Part shown: positions 1-8,520 of the stretch, one piece after another
Layout of the letters: each line of letters starts with the position of its first letter
How positions within the stretch are numbered: position 1 is the stretch's first letter
Assembly: GCA_031384605.1 (NCBI GenBank)
Contig: JANNAT010000149.1
Coordinates: 62,001 to 126,000, forward strand
Source: JANNAT01 sp031384605
GTDB lineage: Bacteria > Pseudomonadota > Alphaproteobacteria > Rhodobacterales > Rhodobacteraceae
Direction: 5' to 3'
DNA length: 64,000 bases
Position numbers and translations under genes: made by a program
The notes under the pieces: generated by a model
Databases searched by the model: none
The model's input: the letters and a program-made list of their open reading frames with translations, nothing else
What the model was told of the DNA's origin: nothing

Positions 1-74
1 AGGGGATCGCTACGATTTTCGAACTAGGTGCAGCGCCCCCAATCCTTTACACTTGCCTCCGGGAGGGTCCCGTT

Positions 75-785
75 ATGCCAAACAAGCCCTATGGAAGCAT
101 CTGCGCCTTGTCCAAAGCTTGCGACGTGATCGAGCCGCGCTGGACCCTGCTGATCCTCAACCAGATGTGGTCGGGCTATAGCCGATTCAGCGATCTGCGC
201 CGCGCCGTAGGCAACATCTCGCCCGGCGTCCTGTCCAAGCGCCTGACCGAGATGGAGCGCATGGGTCTGATCGAACGGGTCGAAGACCGCGCTCGGGGGA
301 CGGTGGACTATGTCCGCACCCAAAAGGCGCTTGATCTGGAACCCGCGATGGATGCGCTGTCCATCTGGGCCCAACGCAACATCGAGGCCGAGGTGGCGCT
401 GGCGGACACCAACCTGTCACTGTTGATGGGATATCTGGGCAAGAACCTCGTGACGGACTGCCTTCCCCAACGCCGCGTCGTGATCCGCTTTCATTTTTCC
501 GACGAACCTGGACCCTACAAGACATGGTTCTTTCTGGCCGAGCCCGGCGTGCCCTGTGATGTCTGCGTCAGCATGCCCGATCTCGACATCGACCTTTTCA
601 TGGAAACGACGAAGGTTTCGCTGCATGCCGCCTGTTCAGGGCGCTCGACAATACCCCGCGAAATCGAGGCCGGGCGCATGTTCGTCACCGGCGACGCCTT
701 GCTGATGCGCAGCATAACGCAATGGCTGCCCCGGTCCTATTATGCAGAGGTCGAGGGCACCCGCATGCTGCCCGCCGCCGAATAG
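75..785 (+). CDS. HxlR-family winged-helix transcriptional regulator
   Basis: This 236-residue protein carries a MarR/HxlR-type winged helix in about residues 8-95. The visible landmarks are the CxVIEPRWT start of helix 1, a recognition stretch around FSDLRRAVGNISPGVLSKRL, and the ERMGLIER wing approach. HxlR proteins are DNA-binding regulators that often respond to aldehydes or redox stress. The C-terminal 130 residues form an unassigned domain, so the protein is longer than minimal HxlR members (about 110-120 aa). The start is supported by a GGGAGG-like ribosome site just upstream. It lies alone before pnp on the same strand, with about 175 bp between them, and looks more GC-rich than pnp. 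Its targets cannot be seen here. Confidence 0.85.
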   Translation: MPNKPYGSICALSKACDVIEPRWTLLILNQMWSGYSRFSDLRRAVGNISPGVLSKRLTEMERMGLIERVEDRARGTVDYVRTQKALDLEPAMDALSIWAQRNIEAEVALADTNLSLLMGYLGKNLVTDCLPQRRVVIRFHFSDEPGPYKTWFFLAEPGVPCDVCVSMPDLDIDLFMETTKVSLHAACSGRSTIPREIEAGRMFVTGDALLMRSITQWLPRSYYAEVEGTRMLPAAE

Positions 786-960
786 GGCCAAAGACCATCC
801 CCCTTCCCATCCCCCCACTATTCCTGTAAACGCGCAATCTGCGATGTGGGGCCTGCCCCCGGCCACATGCAAAGGATAGGGGGCGGCGGCAATGGGGCCG
901 CTATGCAAACGGAAGACACGGGCAAGGGGCCTGTGGGTGCTTCCATATAGGGAACGATCA

Positions 961-3090
961 ATGTTCAACGTAACTAAAAAATCAATCCAGTGGGGCGAAG
1001 AAACGCTGACGCTGGAATCGGGCAAGATTGCCCGTCAGGCCGACGGTTCGGTGATTGCCACTTTGGGCGACACTTCCGTGATGGCCAATGTCACCTATGC
1101 ACGTGCGGCCAAACCGGGGCAGGATTTCTTTCCGCTGACCGTGCATTATCAGGAAAAATACTATGCGGCTGGCAAGATTCCCGGCGGCTTTTTCAAACGC
1201 GAAGCGCGGCCTTCGGAGAAAGAAACGCTGACCTCGCGGTTGATCGACCGTCCGTGCCGCCCGCTGTTCGTTGAGGGTTTCAAGAACGAAGTTCTGGTGA
1301 TGGCAACCGTGCTGTCGCACGATCTTACCAATGATCCTGATATCGTCGCGATGATCGCGGTGTCCGCAGCGCTGACGATTTCCGGTGTGCCGTTCATGGG
1401 CCCAATCGGGGCCGCGCGCGTTGGTTTCACGGGTGGGAATTACGTGCTGAACCCGTCGGTTGACGACATGCACCAGCTGCGCAACAATCCTGATCAGCGG
1501 CTTGATCTGGTTATCGCTGGCACCAAAGACGCCGTGATGATGGTAGAGTCTGAGGCGTATGAGCTGACCGAAGACGAAATGCTGGGTGCAGTGAAATTCG
1601 GCCATGCAGCGATGCAGCCGGTGATTGATCTGATCATCGACTTTGCTGAGGATTGCGCGAAAGAGCCGTTTAACTTCTCGGCCCCAGATTATTCGGCGCT
1701 TTATGCCTCGGTCAAAACCGCTGGCGAAGTGCAGATGCGCGCGGCGTTTGCCATTCGTGACAAGCAAGAGCGGACTGCGGCAATCTCGAACGCCGTGTCG
1801 GTAATCAAAGGTGCGATGAGTGCCGATGATCTGGCCGATATTAACCTTGGTTCGGCGATCAAAAAGCTGGAATCGTCGATTCTGCGCGGTGATATCATCA
1901 ACGGTGGCGCGCGCATTGACGGGCGTGACAACAAAACCGTACGCCCGATTGTCTGCGAAACCGGTCTTTTGCCGCGCACTCATGGCTCGGCCTTGTTCAC
2001 CCGCGGTGAGACGCAGGGCTTGGTCGTAACCACGTTGGGCACTGGCGAGGATGAGCAGATCATCGACGCGCTGCACGGCAATTCGCGGTCGAACTTCCTT
2101 TTGCACTATAACTTCCCGCCCTATTCGGTTGGCGAAGTTGGTCGTGTAGGGTCACCGGGCCGTCGCGAAATCGGCCATGGCAAACTGGCATGGCGCGCGT
2201 TGCAGGCGGTTTTGCCTGCGGCAACTGACTTCCCCTACACCGTGCGTCTGGTGTCGGAAATCACTGAATCTAACGGATCGTCGTCAATGGCGTCGGTTTG
2301 TGGTGGCAGCTTGTCGATGATGGATGCGGGTGTGCCGCTGAAATCACCAGTGGCCGGGGTGGCGATGGGCCTGATTTTGGAAGACGATGGCCGTTATGCC
2401 GTGTTGACCGATATTCTGGGCGATGAAGATCACCTGGGCGATATGGATTTTAAGGTGGCGGGCACTGCGAACGGCATCACCACGATGCAGATGGACATCA
2501 AGATCGCAGGCATCACGCCCGAGATCATGGCGCAGGCCTTGGCCCAAGCCCGCGATGGCCGGTTGCACATTTTGGGTGAGATGAACAAATCGCTGAGTGC
2601 CCCACAAGGCTTTAGCGAATACGCGCCCAAGATCGAAACCCTGCAGATCCCAACCGATAAAATCCGCGAAGTGATCGGATCGGGCGGCAAGGTGATCCGT
2701 GAGATCGTGGAGTTGTCGGGTGCGAAAGTTGACATCAACGACGACGGCATTATCAAAATTGCCTCGTCCGATGCGGCGTCGATCAAAAAGGCCTATGACA
2801 TGATCTGGTCGATCGTGGCAGAGCCGGAAGAAGGCCAAGTTTACACCGGTAAAGTGGTAAAACTGGTCGATTTCGGCGCCTTCGTGAACTTTTTCGGCAA
2901 GCGGGACGGTTTGGTTCACGTGTCTCAGATCGCGAATAAGCGTCTGAACCACCCGAATGAGATCCTGAAAGAGGGCCAGGAAGTGAAGGTTAAACTGCTG
3001 GGCTTTGACGATCGCGGCAAGGTGCGGTTGGGCATGAAGATGGTCGATCAGGAAACCGGTCTGGAGATTGCGGAAAGCGCAGAGGCATAA
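961..3090 (+). CDS. pnp: Polyribonucleotide nucleotidyltransferase (PNPase)
   Basis: PNPase degrades RNA 3' to 5' by phosphorolysis in the cytoplasm and degradosome. The 709-residue length matches the family. Order: RNase PH-like core 1 (about residues 10-140), helical linker (about 240-310), RNase PH core 2 with the MMDAGVP motif (Asp near residue 455), a KH domain with GSGGK near residue 571, and an S1 domain from about residue 627 (GAFVNFF, GLVHVSQI). The frame is open upstream to position 892, but the protein should start at 961. MFNVTKK is the usual N terminus, and GGAACG precedes it. In many proteobacteria rpsO lies directly upstream; here an HxlR gene does. A strong terminator follows the stop codon. 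Confidence 0.98.
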   Translation: MFNVTKKSIQWGEETLTLESGKIARQADGSVIATLGDTSVMANVTYARAAKPGQDFFPLTVHYQEKYYAAGKIPGGFFKREARPSEKETLTSRLIDRPCRPLFVEGFKNEVLVMATVLSHDLTNDPDIVAMIAVSAALTISGVPFMGPIGAARVGFTGGNYVLNPSVDDMHQLRNNPDQRLDLVIAGTKDAVMMVESEAYELTEDEMLGAVKFGHAAMQPVIDLIIDFAEDCAKEPFNFSAPDYSALYASVKTAGEVQMRAAFAIRDKQERTAAISNAVSVIKGAMSADDLADINLGSAIKKLESSILRGDIINGGARIDGRDNKTVRPIVCETGLLPRTHGSALFTRGETQGLVVTTLGTGEDEQIIDALHGNSRSNFLLHYNFPPYSVGEVGRVGSPGRREIGHGKLAWRALQAVLPAATDFPYTVRLVSEITESNGSSSMASVCGGSLSMMDAGVPLKSPVAGVAMGLILEDDGRYAVLTDILGDEDHLGDMDFKVAGTANGITTMQMDIKIAGITPEIMAQALAQARDGRLHILGEMNKSLSAPQGFSEYAPKIETLQIPTDKIREVIGSGGKVIREIVELSGAKVDINDDGIIKIASSDAASIKKAYDMIWSIVAEPEEGQVYTGKVVKLVDFGAFVNFFGKRDGLVHVSQIANKRLNHPNEILKEGQEVKVKLLGFDDRGKVRLGMKMVDQETGLEIAESAEA

Positions 3091-3116
3091 GCCTGATCTA
3101 TTCTGATGCAATTTGG

Positions 3117-3148
3117 GCGGGCAGGGTTTCTATGGCCCTGCCCGCTTT
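3117..3148 (+). terminator. Rho-independent terminator after pnp
   Basis: A perfect 10-bp stem (GCGGGCAGGG at 3117-3126 with CCCTGCCCGC at 3136-3145) closes a 9-nt loop and is followed by a short T run. It starts 27 nt after the pnp stop and ends before the next gene start at 3170, so it separates pnp from the glycosyltransferase gene. Confidence 0.85.
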
Positions 3149-3169
3149 CATGTGGCTGTTAGGTTCAGC

Positions 3170-4042
3170 ATGACAACTTTTCCGTATGCGCAAGTGACTG
3201 TGGTGTCGGTCAGCTATAACAGCATGTCGGTGCTGCCGGTGATGCTGGCGTCTTTGCCCAAGGGCACGCCTGTGGTGGTGGTCGACAATGCGTCGGCAGA
3301 TGTTTCGGCGTTGCAAGATCTGTGTGATGCGTATGGGGCGAAACTAATTTATAACAGCGAAAATAAAGGCTTCGGCGTGGCCTGCAATCAAGGTGCGGCG
3401 GGTGCGCAGACAGAGTTTCTGCTATTCCTGAACCCGGATGCCACCCTAAAGCCAGACACGCTTGACCAGCTTATCGCGGCGGCAAGGCGCTATCCGCTGG
3501 CCTCTGCGATGAACCCGCGCATCGCAAGGGATGATGGTAAACCGCTGTTTCACCGCCGATCCCGTTTGATGCCTGTTTCGGAATATATGCCCAAGGGCTG
3601 GCCAGATGCCGACCGCGAGGTGACGGTATTGGTGGGGTCTGCGTTATTCGTGCGGCGCGCAGATTTTGAGGCTGTCGGTGGCTTTGATCCCCAGATCTTT
3701 TTGTACCACGAAGATGATGACCTGTCCCGCCGCCTGCGTGCAACCTGCGGTCCGATCATGTTTATCCGGGATGCGTTTGTTGAACATCTGGCGGGAAAAT
3801 CATCGCCGCCGTCGTTGCAAACCGTAGCATTCAAAGAATATCACAAGGCCCGCAGCCGGGTCTATACCGCGTGCAAACATCATCGCGGCTGGCCATTCGC
3901 CACGGCCCTGATCGCAGCCCTTCTGGGCCTGCTTGCCCCCGATATGCTAACCTCGGCGCGGCGACGGGCAAAGCATTGGGGCGCGGTCAAAGGCGTGCTA
4001 AGCACGTGGGGCGACGGCGGTGCAGGACGAGGCAAAAGATGA
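3170..4042 (+). CDS. Glycosyltransferase family 2 (rhamnosyltransferase-like)
   Basis: This 290-residue GT2 protein should transfer a nucleotide-activated sugar to a surface glycan at the inner membrane. Visible features are VSVSYNS at the N terminus, the VVDNAS nucleotide-binding turn, NKGFGVACNQG, a metal-binding region at FLNPDA, and an acceptor-side EDDDLSRRL. These resemble the rhamnosyltransferase (WbbL-like) branch. The frame is open to 3113, but the ATG at 3170 fits best because the upstream part overlaps the pnp terminator. The stop overlaps the next gene by ATGA, so the two are translationally coupled. The acceptor and sugar are unknown. The pair is more than 20 kb from the main polysaccharide locus. 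Confidence 0.88.
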   Translation: MTTFPYAQVTVVSVSYNSMSVLPVMLASLPKGTPVVVVDNASADVSALQDLCDAYGAKLIYNSENKGFGVACNQGAAGAQTEFLLFLNPDATLKPDTLDQLIAAARRYPLASAMNPRIARDDGKPLFHRRSRLMPVSEYMPKGWPDADREVTVLVGSALFVRRADFEAVGGFDPQIFLYHEDDDLSRRLRATCGPIMFIRDAFVEHLAGKSSPPSLQTVAFKEYHKARSRVYTACKHHRGWPFATALIAALLGLLAPDMLTSARRRAKHWGAVKGVLSTWGDGGAGRGKR

Positions 4043-4767
4043 TTCAGAATTACAAAAGACGCCTCTATCTGGCAGTTCAACGCTGGCTTGGAAACGAACA
4101 GCTTACCTTCGCTCCACATGGAATAGAGGTATCGGTTCCGCCTGCCGCTGACCTGAAAATACGTTACGATCTGGCGCGCGGCCGGCCTTATGAAGGGTCG
4201 GAAGCCGCGATGATTATCGCGCATTTGCCAAAGTCGATGCCGGTCATTGAACTGGGCGGCTGTCTTGGCATTATCTCGGCGCTGATCCGGCGGCAGATCG
4301 GACCGAATGCGCCGCACATCGTTGTCGAAGCCAATGCCGAACTGGCCGAATTTTGTCGCCCAAATGCGATGATTGGGGCAGCAGACGGTGCGACGCAAAT
4401 CGTCGTGGCGGCAGTGGACTATTCAGGCGCGCCTTCGGTCAGTTTCTCGACGGGGCGGATGGCGCATAGTGGTCGGGTATCGGCAGGCGGCACGATGTCG
4501 GTGCCAACGACGACGCTTGCCAAACTGGCCGCGGGTTTACCCGATGGCCCCTTCGCGTTGATCTGCGATATTGAGGGCGCAGAAATGCCCCTTGTTCTGC
4601 ATGAAACTGCACTTCTGGCACGTGTTGCGGTCTTTGTGCTTGAAACCCACCCCAAGCTTTATCACGGCGGCAAGGCAGACATGGAAGCCCTGATTGCCGC
4701 TGTGGAAAAAACCGGCCTGCGCTGCGTGGCACAGGCAAGGAATGTTTACGCCTTTACGCGCTGTTAG
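4039..4767 (+). CDS. FkbM-family SAM-dependent methyltransferase
   Basis: A 242-residue methyltransferase of the FkbM type. It has a glycine-rich SAM-binding segment (VIELGGCLGIISALI near residue 70), an acidic end of strand 2 (VVEANAEL), and the FkbM hallmark CDIEGAE near residue 175, followed by VFVLETHPKLYHGG. FkbM proteins commonly O-methylate sugars or polyketide hydroxyls. The coupled GT2 gene (4-bp overlap at 4039-4042) suggests methylation of a glycan residue. The start at 4039 is chosen for this overlap; the longer open frame upstream is only the shadow of the GT2 gene. Its stop lies right at the edge of the dispersed repeat 4770-4853. Confidence 0.87.
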   Translation: MIQNYKRRLYLAVQRWLGNEQLTFAPHGIEVSVPPAADLKIRYDLARGRPYEGSEAAMIIAHLPKSMPVIELGGCLGIISALIRRQIGPNAPHIVVEANAELAEFCRPNAMIGAADGATQIVVAAVDYSGAPSVSFSTGRMAHSGRVSAGGTMSVPTTTLAKLAAGLPDGPFALICDIEGAEMPLVLHETALLARVAVFVLETHPKLYHGGKADMEALIAAVEKTGLRCVAQARNVYAFTRC

Positions 4768-4769
4768 AT

Positions 4770-4853
4770 CGTTTCGGGTTTTCGTTGAAATCATCAGTAT
4801 CAGACTTCAAGTACTTTTGGCTTGAATTGCTGATGCAACATAAACCCGAAACG
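4770..4853. repeat. Dispersed near-palindromic repeat, copy A
   Basis: An 84-bp element bounded by perfect 12-bp inverted ends (CGTTTCGGGTTT at 4770-4781 and AAACCCGAAACG at 4842-4853), with an inner inverted pair around TTCAAG/CTTGAA. Its reverse complement matches copy B at 27017-27099 with about 14 differences by eye. It fills the gap between convergent genes, and the bases right after it (GCTTTA) contain the stop codon of the minus-strand peroxiredoxin gene. It could act as a bidirectional terminator or be a mobile palindromic repeat. Confidence 0.85.
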
Positions 4854-4855
4854 CT

Positions 4856-5512
4856 TTAGATCGGCCTTTTTGCAAACCGCAGATAGGGAAGCTTGATGTC
4901 CAATTCCCCAAACCGCGCTTTCGCATCGTCGGTGGAAACCGACAGCGCCACGATCACATCCTGGCCTGGCACCCAGTTTGCAGGGGTTGCAAGCGGCACG
5001 CCATCGGTGGCCTGCACGGCATCCAATGCCCGTAAAATCTCGGCAAAGTTTCGGCCAACCGTCATCGGATAGCTCATCGTCAGCTTAATCTTCTTGTCCG
5101 GCCCAATGATGAAGACCGTCCGCACTGTTTGCGAATGCGCAGGCGTGCGGCCCTCGGCGGGCAAATAGTAATCTGCCGCCAACATGTCATAGGCCTTGGC
5201 CACGGTCAGCGACGAGTCATCAATGATCGGAAAATCGGCAGGTGCGCCGCCGAACGCCTCAATATCGCGTTTCCATTTTTCGTGATCCGCGACCGAGTCG
5301 ACCGACACGCCGATCACCTTGGTGTTACGCTTAGCCCATTCAGGCGCAAGCTGTGCCACCGCGCCAAATTCGGTTGTGCAAACGGGGGTGAAATCCCGTG
5401 GATGGCTGAAAATAATCGCATAGCCGGCACCGATCCAGTCATGGAAATGAATCGTGCCGGCAGTCGAGTTGGCGGTGAAGTCAGGGGCGATATCGTTGAT
5501 ACGGACAGACAT
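4856..5512 (-). CDS. 1-Cys peroxiredoxin (PRDX6/AhpC-TSA type)
   Basis: This 218-residue cytoplasmic peroxidase should reduce hydrogen peroxide and organic hydroperoxides. The peroxidatic Cys45 lies in FTPVCTTE. No second cysteine exists anywhere in the protein, which fits a 1-Cys enzyme. The C-terminal extension typical of the PRDX6 branch is present (NWVPGQDV, then KLPYLRF). The start gives the usual MSVRINDIAPDF N terminus. The gene is divergent from the aldehyde dehydrogenase gene across an A/T-rich 239-bp region with inverted repeats. The reductant partner is not apparent. Confidence 0.93.
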   Translation of the reverse strand: MSVRINDIAPDFTANSTAGTIHFHDWIGAGYAIIFSHPRDFTPVCTTEFGAVAQLAPEWAKRNTKVIGVSVDSVADHEKWKRDIEAFGGAPADFPIIDDSSLTVAKAYDMLAADYYLPAEGRTPAHSQTVRTVFIIGPDKKIKLTMSYPMTVGRNFAEILRALDAVQATDGVPLATPANWVPGQDVIVALSVSTDDAKARFGELDIKLPYLRFAKRPI

Positions 5513-5751
5513 TTTGAAGTCCCAATTGTGCGTTTGATTTTCCCGATATAGCCACTCTGGGAACGGATTTCCAGAAATTTGCGTATAATAGTTTCAAATT
5601 AGAATATTATTGCCCCGTAAAAAACTGATAGGAATAATATTCCAAATTCTACAAGCATACCGACCTATTTGCCACGCCAGGTATCAGGCCCTTCCCCCTT
5701 GTCGCGGGTCAGCCGGAATGGCAAGTTGGGCGAAATCAGCAGGAGCACCCC
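5513..5751. promoter_or_regulatory. Divergent control region with an inverted repeat
   Basis: This A/T-rich stretch separates the divergent peroxiredoxin and aldehyde dehydrogenase genes. It contains a perfect 10-bp inverted repeat (GAATATTATT at 5602-5611 and AATAATATTC at 5633-5642), and TGATAGGAATAA at 5626-5637. The latter is identical over 12 bp to a LysR-type box in front of the formate dehydrogenase operon (59231-59242). Probably an activator or operator site. The regulator is not identifiable from sequence alone. Confidence 0.6.
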
Positions 5752-7197
5752 ATGATCATCAAACGTGATTTTTACATCAATGGCGGTTGGGTTCCTCCAC
5801 TGACTGCCAACGATTGCAATGTGATCGATCCGTCCACCGAAGAGGTCTGCGCGATCATTTCTTTGGGATCGGCCGCAGACACGAATGCAGCGGTGGCGGC
5901 GGCGAAGGCGGCGTTCCCCGGTTGGGCCGCAACGCCACCCGCGCAGCGCCGTGCTGTTGTTGTGCGTATCCTTGAGCAGTATGCGCGCCGTGTCGAAGAG
6001 TTCGCCCAAGCGATTTCGATGGAAATGGGCGCGCCGATTGATATGGCACGCGACAGCCATGCGCCGTGCTTGCCTTGGCATACCAACAATTTTCTGGCCG
6101 CATTTGACGCGTTGGAATGGGTGCGGCCGCTGGGTCCGCATGCCCCGAATGACCGTATCGCGCTTGAACCGATTGGCGTTGTGGGTCTGATCACGCCATG
6201 GAACTGGCCCGTAAACCAAGTTGCCCTAAAAGCGATCCCGGCAATTCTGGCGGGTTGCACCTGCGTTTTGAAGCCGTCTGAGGAAAGCCCGCTGGATGCA
6301 ATGCTGTTCGCGGAATTTTGCCATGATGCCGGCCTGCCAGCGGGCGTTTTCAATCTGGTGAATGGCGACGGCGTCGGGGTTGGCGCGGTTCTGTCCAGCC
6401 ACCCGGATGTTGAAATGATTTCGTTTACCGGATCCACCCGCGCCGGGCGGGCCATTTCGGTGGCGGCGGCGGCCACGTTGAAACGTGTGACGCTTGAACT
6501 GGGTGGCAAAGGCGCGAATGTGATTTTCGCCGATGCCGATGATCGCGCAGTTGAGCGCGGCGTTCGCCATATGATGAACAACTCGGGCCAATCGTGCAAC
6601 GCGCCCTCGCGGATGTTGGTGGAACGCCCCGCCTATGACCGTGCGGTCGAAATTGCAGCCCAAGTGGCGACGTCGATCAAAGTGGGGTCTGCGCATGACG
6701 CGGGTACGCACATTGGCCCGGTGGTGAACAAACGCCAGTGGGAACAGATTCAGGCCTATATCCAAAAAGGTATCGACGAAGGCGCGCGGCTGATTGCGGG
6801 GGGGCCGGGCCTGCCGGATGGATTTAACCGCGGGTTTTACGTGAAACCCACGGTGTTTGCCGATGTCGTTCCGGGCACGACGATTGAACGCGAGGAAATT
6901 TTCGGCCCTGTTCTGGCGATTATTCCATTTGATACCGAAGCTGATGCTGTGCGGATTGCCAATGATACGCCGTACGGGCTGACCAACTATGTCCAAACCC
7001 AGGACGGCGCACGCCGCAATCGGTTGGCGCGCAGTTTGCGGTCAGGGATGGTTGAAATGAACGGCAAATCGCGCGGGGCAGGATCACCGTTTGGCGGCGT
7101 GAAATCATCGGGTCGCGCCCGCGAAGGCGGACATTGGGGATTAGAGGAATTTCTCGAAGTCAAGGCAATCTCGGGTTGGGATAGCGCAGCAGAGTAA
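5752..7197 (+). CDS. NAD(P)-dependent aldehyde dehydrogenase
   Basis: A 481-residue member of the ALDH superfamily, oxidising an aldehyde to the acid in the cytoplasm. Visible are the Rossmann-side PWNWP and KPSEESP motifs, the FTGST turn, the general-base Glu249 in LELGGK, the nucleophile Cys282 in GQSCNAPSR, and EEIFGPV near the C terminus. Length is normal. Similar enzymes act on betaine aldehyde, succinate semialdehyde or other small aldehydes, and the substrate cannot be named. The gene lies upstream of the remains of a methylamine-type flavoprotein gene. An ancestral role in N-methyl compound breakdown is possible but not shown. AGGAGCACCCC precedes the ATG. Confidence 0.92.
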   Translation: MIIKRDFYINGGWVPPLTANDCNVIDPSTEEVCAIISLGSAADTNAAVAAAKAAFPGWAATPPAQRRAVVVRILEQYARRVEEFAQAISMEMGAPIDMARDSHAPCLPWHTNNFLAAFDALEWVRPLGPHAPNDRIALEPIGVVGLITPWNWPVNQVALKAIPAILAGCTCVLKPSEESPLDAMLFAEFCHDAGLPAGVFNLVNGDGVGVGAVLSSHPDVEMISFTGSTRAGRAISVAAAATLKRVTLELGGKGANVIFADADDRAVERGVRHMMNNSGQSCNAPSRMLVERPAYDRAVEIAAQVATSIKVGSAHDAGTHIGPVVNKRQWEQIQAYIQKGIDEGARLIAGGPGLPDGFNRGFYVKPTVFADVVPGTTIEREEIFGPVLAIIPFDTEADAVRIANDTPYGLTNYVQTQDGARRNRLARSLRSGMVEMNGKSRGAGSPFGGVKSSGRAREGGHWGLEEFLEVKAISGWDSAAE

Positions 7198-7297
7198 GGT
7201 CTGGCGGCCATCGCCGGGGCCGCTTAGCGTGGTGTAAATTTGTTCTGAAGCGTCGCCGAGGGCGCTCACTCAACTTACGCCTGCTGGCTTAGGTTGG

Positions 7298-8520
7298 TTA
7301 AATGGAACCAATCCATGACGGAGCACCGCCATTTGCTTAATCTGCTGGCGGCACTGCGGGCGCAAAAATCAGGATTTCAGGGGTTGAAATTTGGGCGGCC
7401 TACCATTCACTGCTGGATCAATTCTGGACACCGTGGAGCAATACCCGCACTGACAAATGGGGTGGCAGCACGGAAAACCGCACCCGGTTCTCGCGGGTTT
7501 TGGTTGAAAACATCCGCCGCGCCTGTGGCGCTGATTTCATTGTCGGGTTGGCCATCAGCTATTCTACCGCCTATTTGGTGACGCTTTCAGCGAAAGCCTG
7601 ATGTGAAGTGGTGGCTTGGCACGATGCCACAGGTCATGTCGACTAGGTGACCTGTGGCTATGCCAGCTATCTGGAATTCGAAGGGATCATTCCAGCTTTT
7701 ACACATGCCGAAAAGCTGACCACGCTGATGACGTCGCCGATGACGTCGCTGCTGAAAGGTGTGGTAAAACTCGCCGTCATCACGTCTGAAGCTGGTATAC
7801 AAACACCCCAGAACGCCGAAGGGATTATCGCCAGTGGTGAGGCCGATCTGGTTTCCATTGTGCGCGGACAAATTGCCAACCCACATTTGGCGCGCAAAAC
7901 CATTGAGGGCCGGGTGGAAGACATCCGCGGATGTATTTCGTGCAATCAAATGTGCTGGGGGCGACGCAGCCGGGATTACTGAATCTCGCGCCTGATAAAC
8001 CCGTCGGGGGGTCGTGAATTTGAATGGGGCGGAGATCGCTTTGCGGCCGTCGCCGTTCCAAAATCTGTGCTGGTTGTCGGGGCCGGGCCTGCGGGGCTTG
8101 AGGCCGCCCGGGTGGCGGGCGAACAGGGGCATCGTGTCGAAATTTCTGAAGCATTACCTGTCGTTGGCGGGCAGTTTCGGCTGGCGGGTCTACAGCCCGG
8201 GCGCGCGCAAATCCTTGATTTGATGGATTGGATTGAACTTCAATTTGCCAAACTGGGCGTTCACTTGCGGCTGAACACCTATCTGGACGGCGATAACATT
8301 GCTGCCCACCCGGCAGATGTGGTGATTATCGCTTCGGGATCGCTGCCCGATGAAAAAGGTTTTCAACGCTGGATGCCGCACAATGACAGCCTGCCGGGCC
8401 TTTGATCCGTTCCCCGAAACCTTTGCGGGCAAAACGATTCGCCGGATCGGCGATTGTAGCGCCCCGCGCCTTGCGGCTTATGCATTTCACGAAGGGCGCA
8501 AAGTGGCGATGTCGCTTTAG
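7298..8520 (+). pseudogene. Degenerate NADH:flavin oxidoreductase / trimethylamine-dehydrogenase-like gene
   Basis: Several collinear fragments of one flavoprotein are readable in different frames. They include RAQKSGFQG (about 7350-7380), then after a one-base loss VEIWAAYHSLLDQFW and NTRTDKWGGSTENRTRF (to about 7555). After a deletion and an in-frame TAG near 7645 come CGYASYLEFEGIIP, ADLVSIVRGQIANP, and ISCNQMCWGRRSRDY. A TGA at 7979-7981 replaces the expected Trp, followed by EFEWGGDRF, the dinucleotide-binding VVGAGPAGLEAARVA and GQFRLAGLQP. After another frameshift near 8400, the C-terminal RIGDCSAPRLAAYA ends at 8520. The order (TIM barrel, 4Fe-4S, FAD/NAD domains) matches trimethylamine dehydrogenase / N-methylproline-demethylase-like enzymes. 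The N-terminal barrel half and part of the C terminus are missing, so no function is expected. Confidence 0.85.

Noticed and set aside
982..2106. Long minus-strand open frame (374 codons) antisense to pnp
   Set aside because: It lies entirely within a well-supported pnp coding frame, has no recognised domain, and its composition is that of a GC-biased shadow frame.
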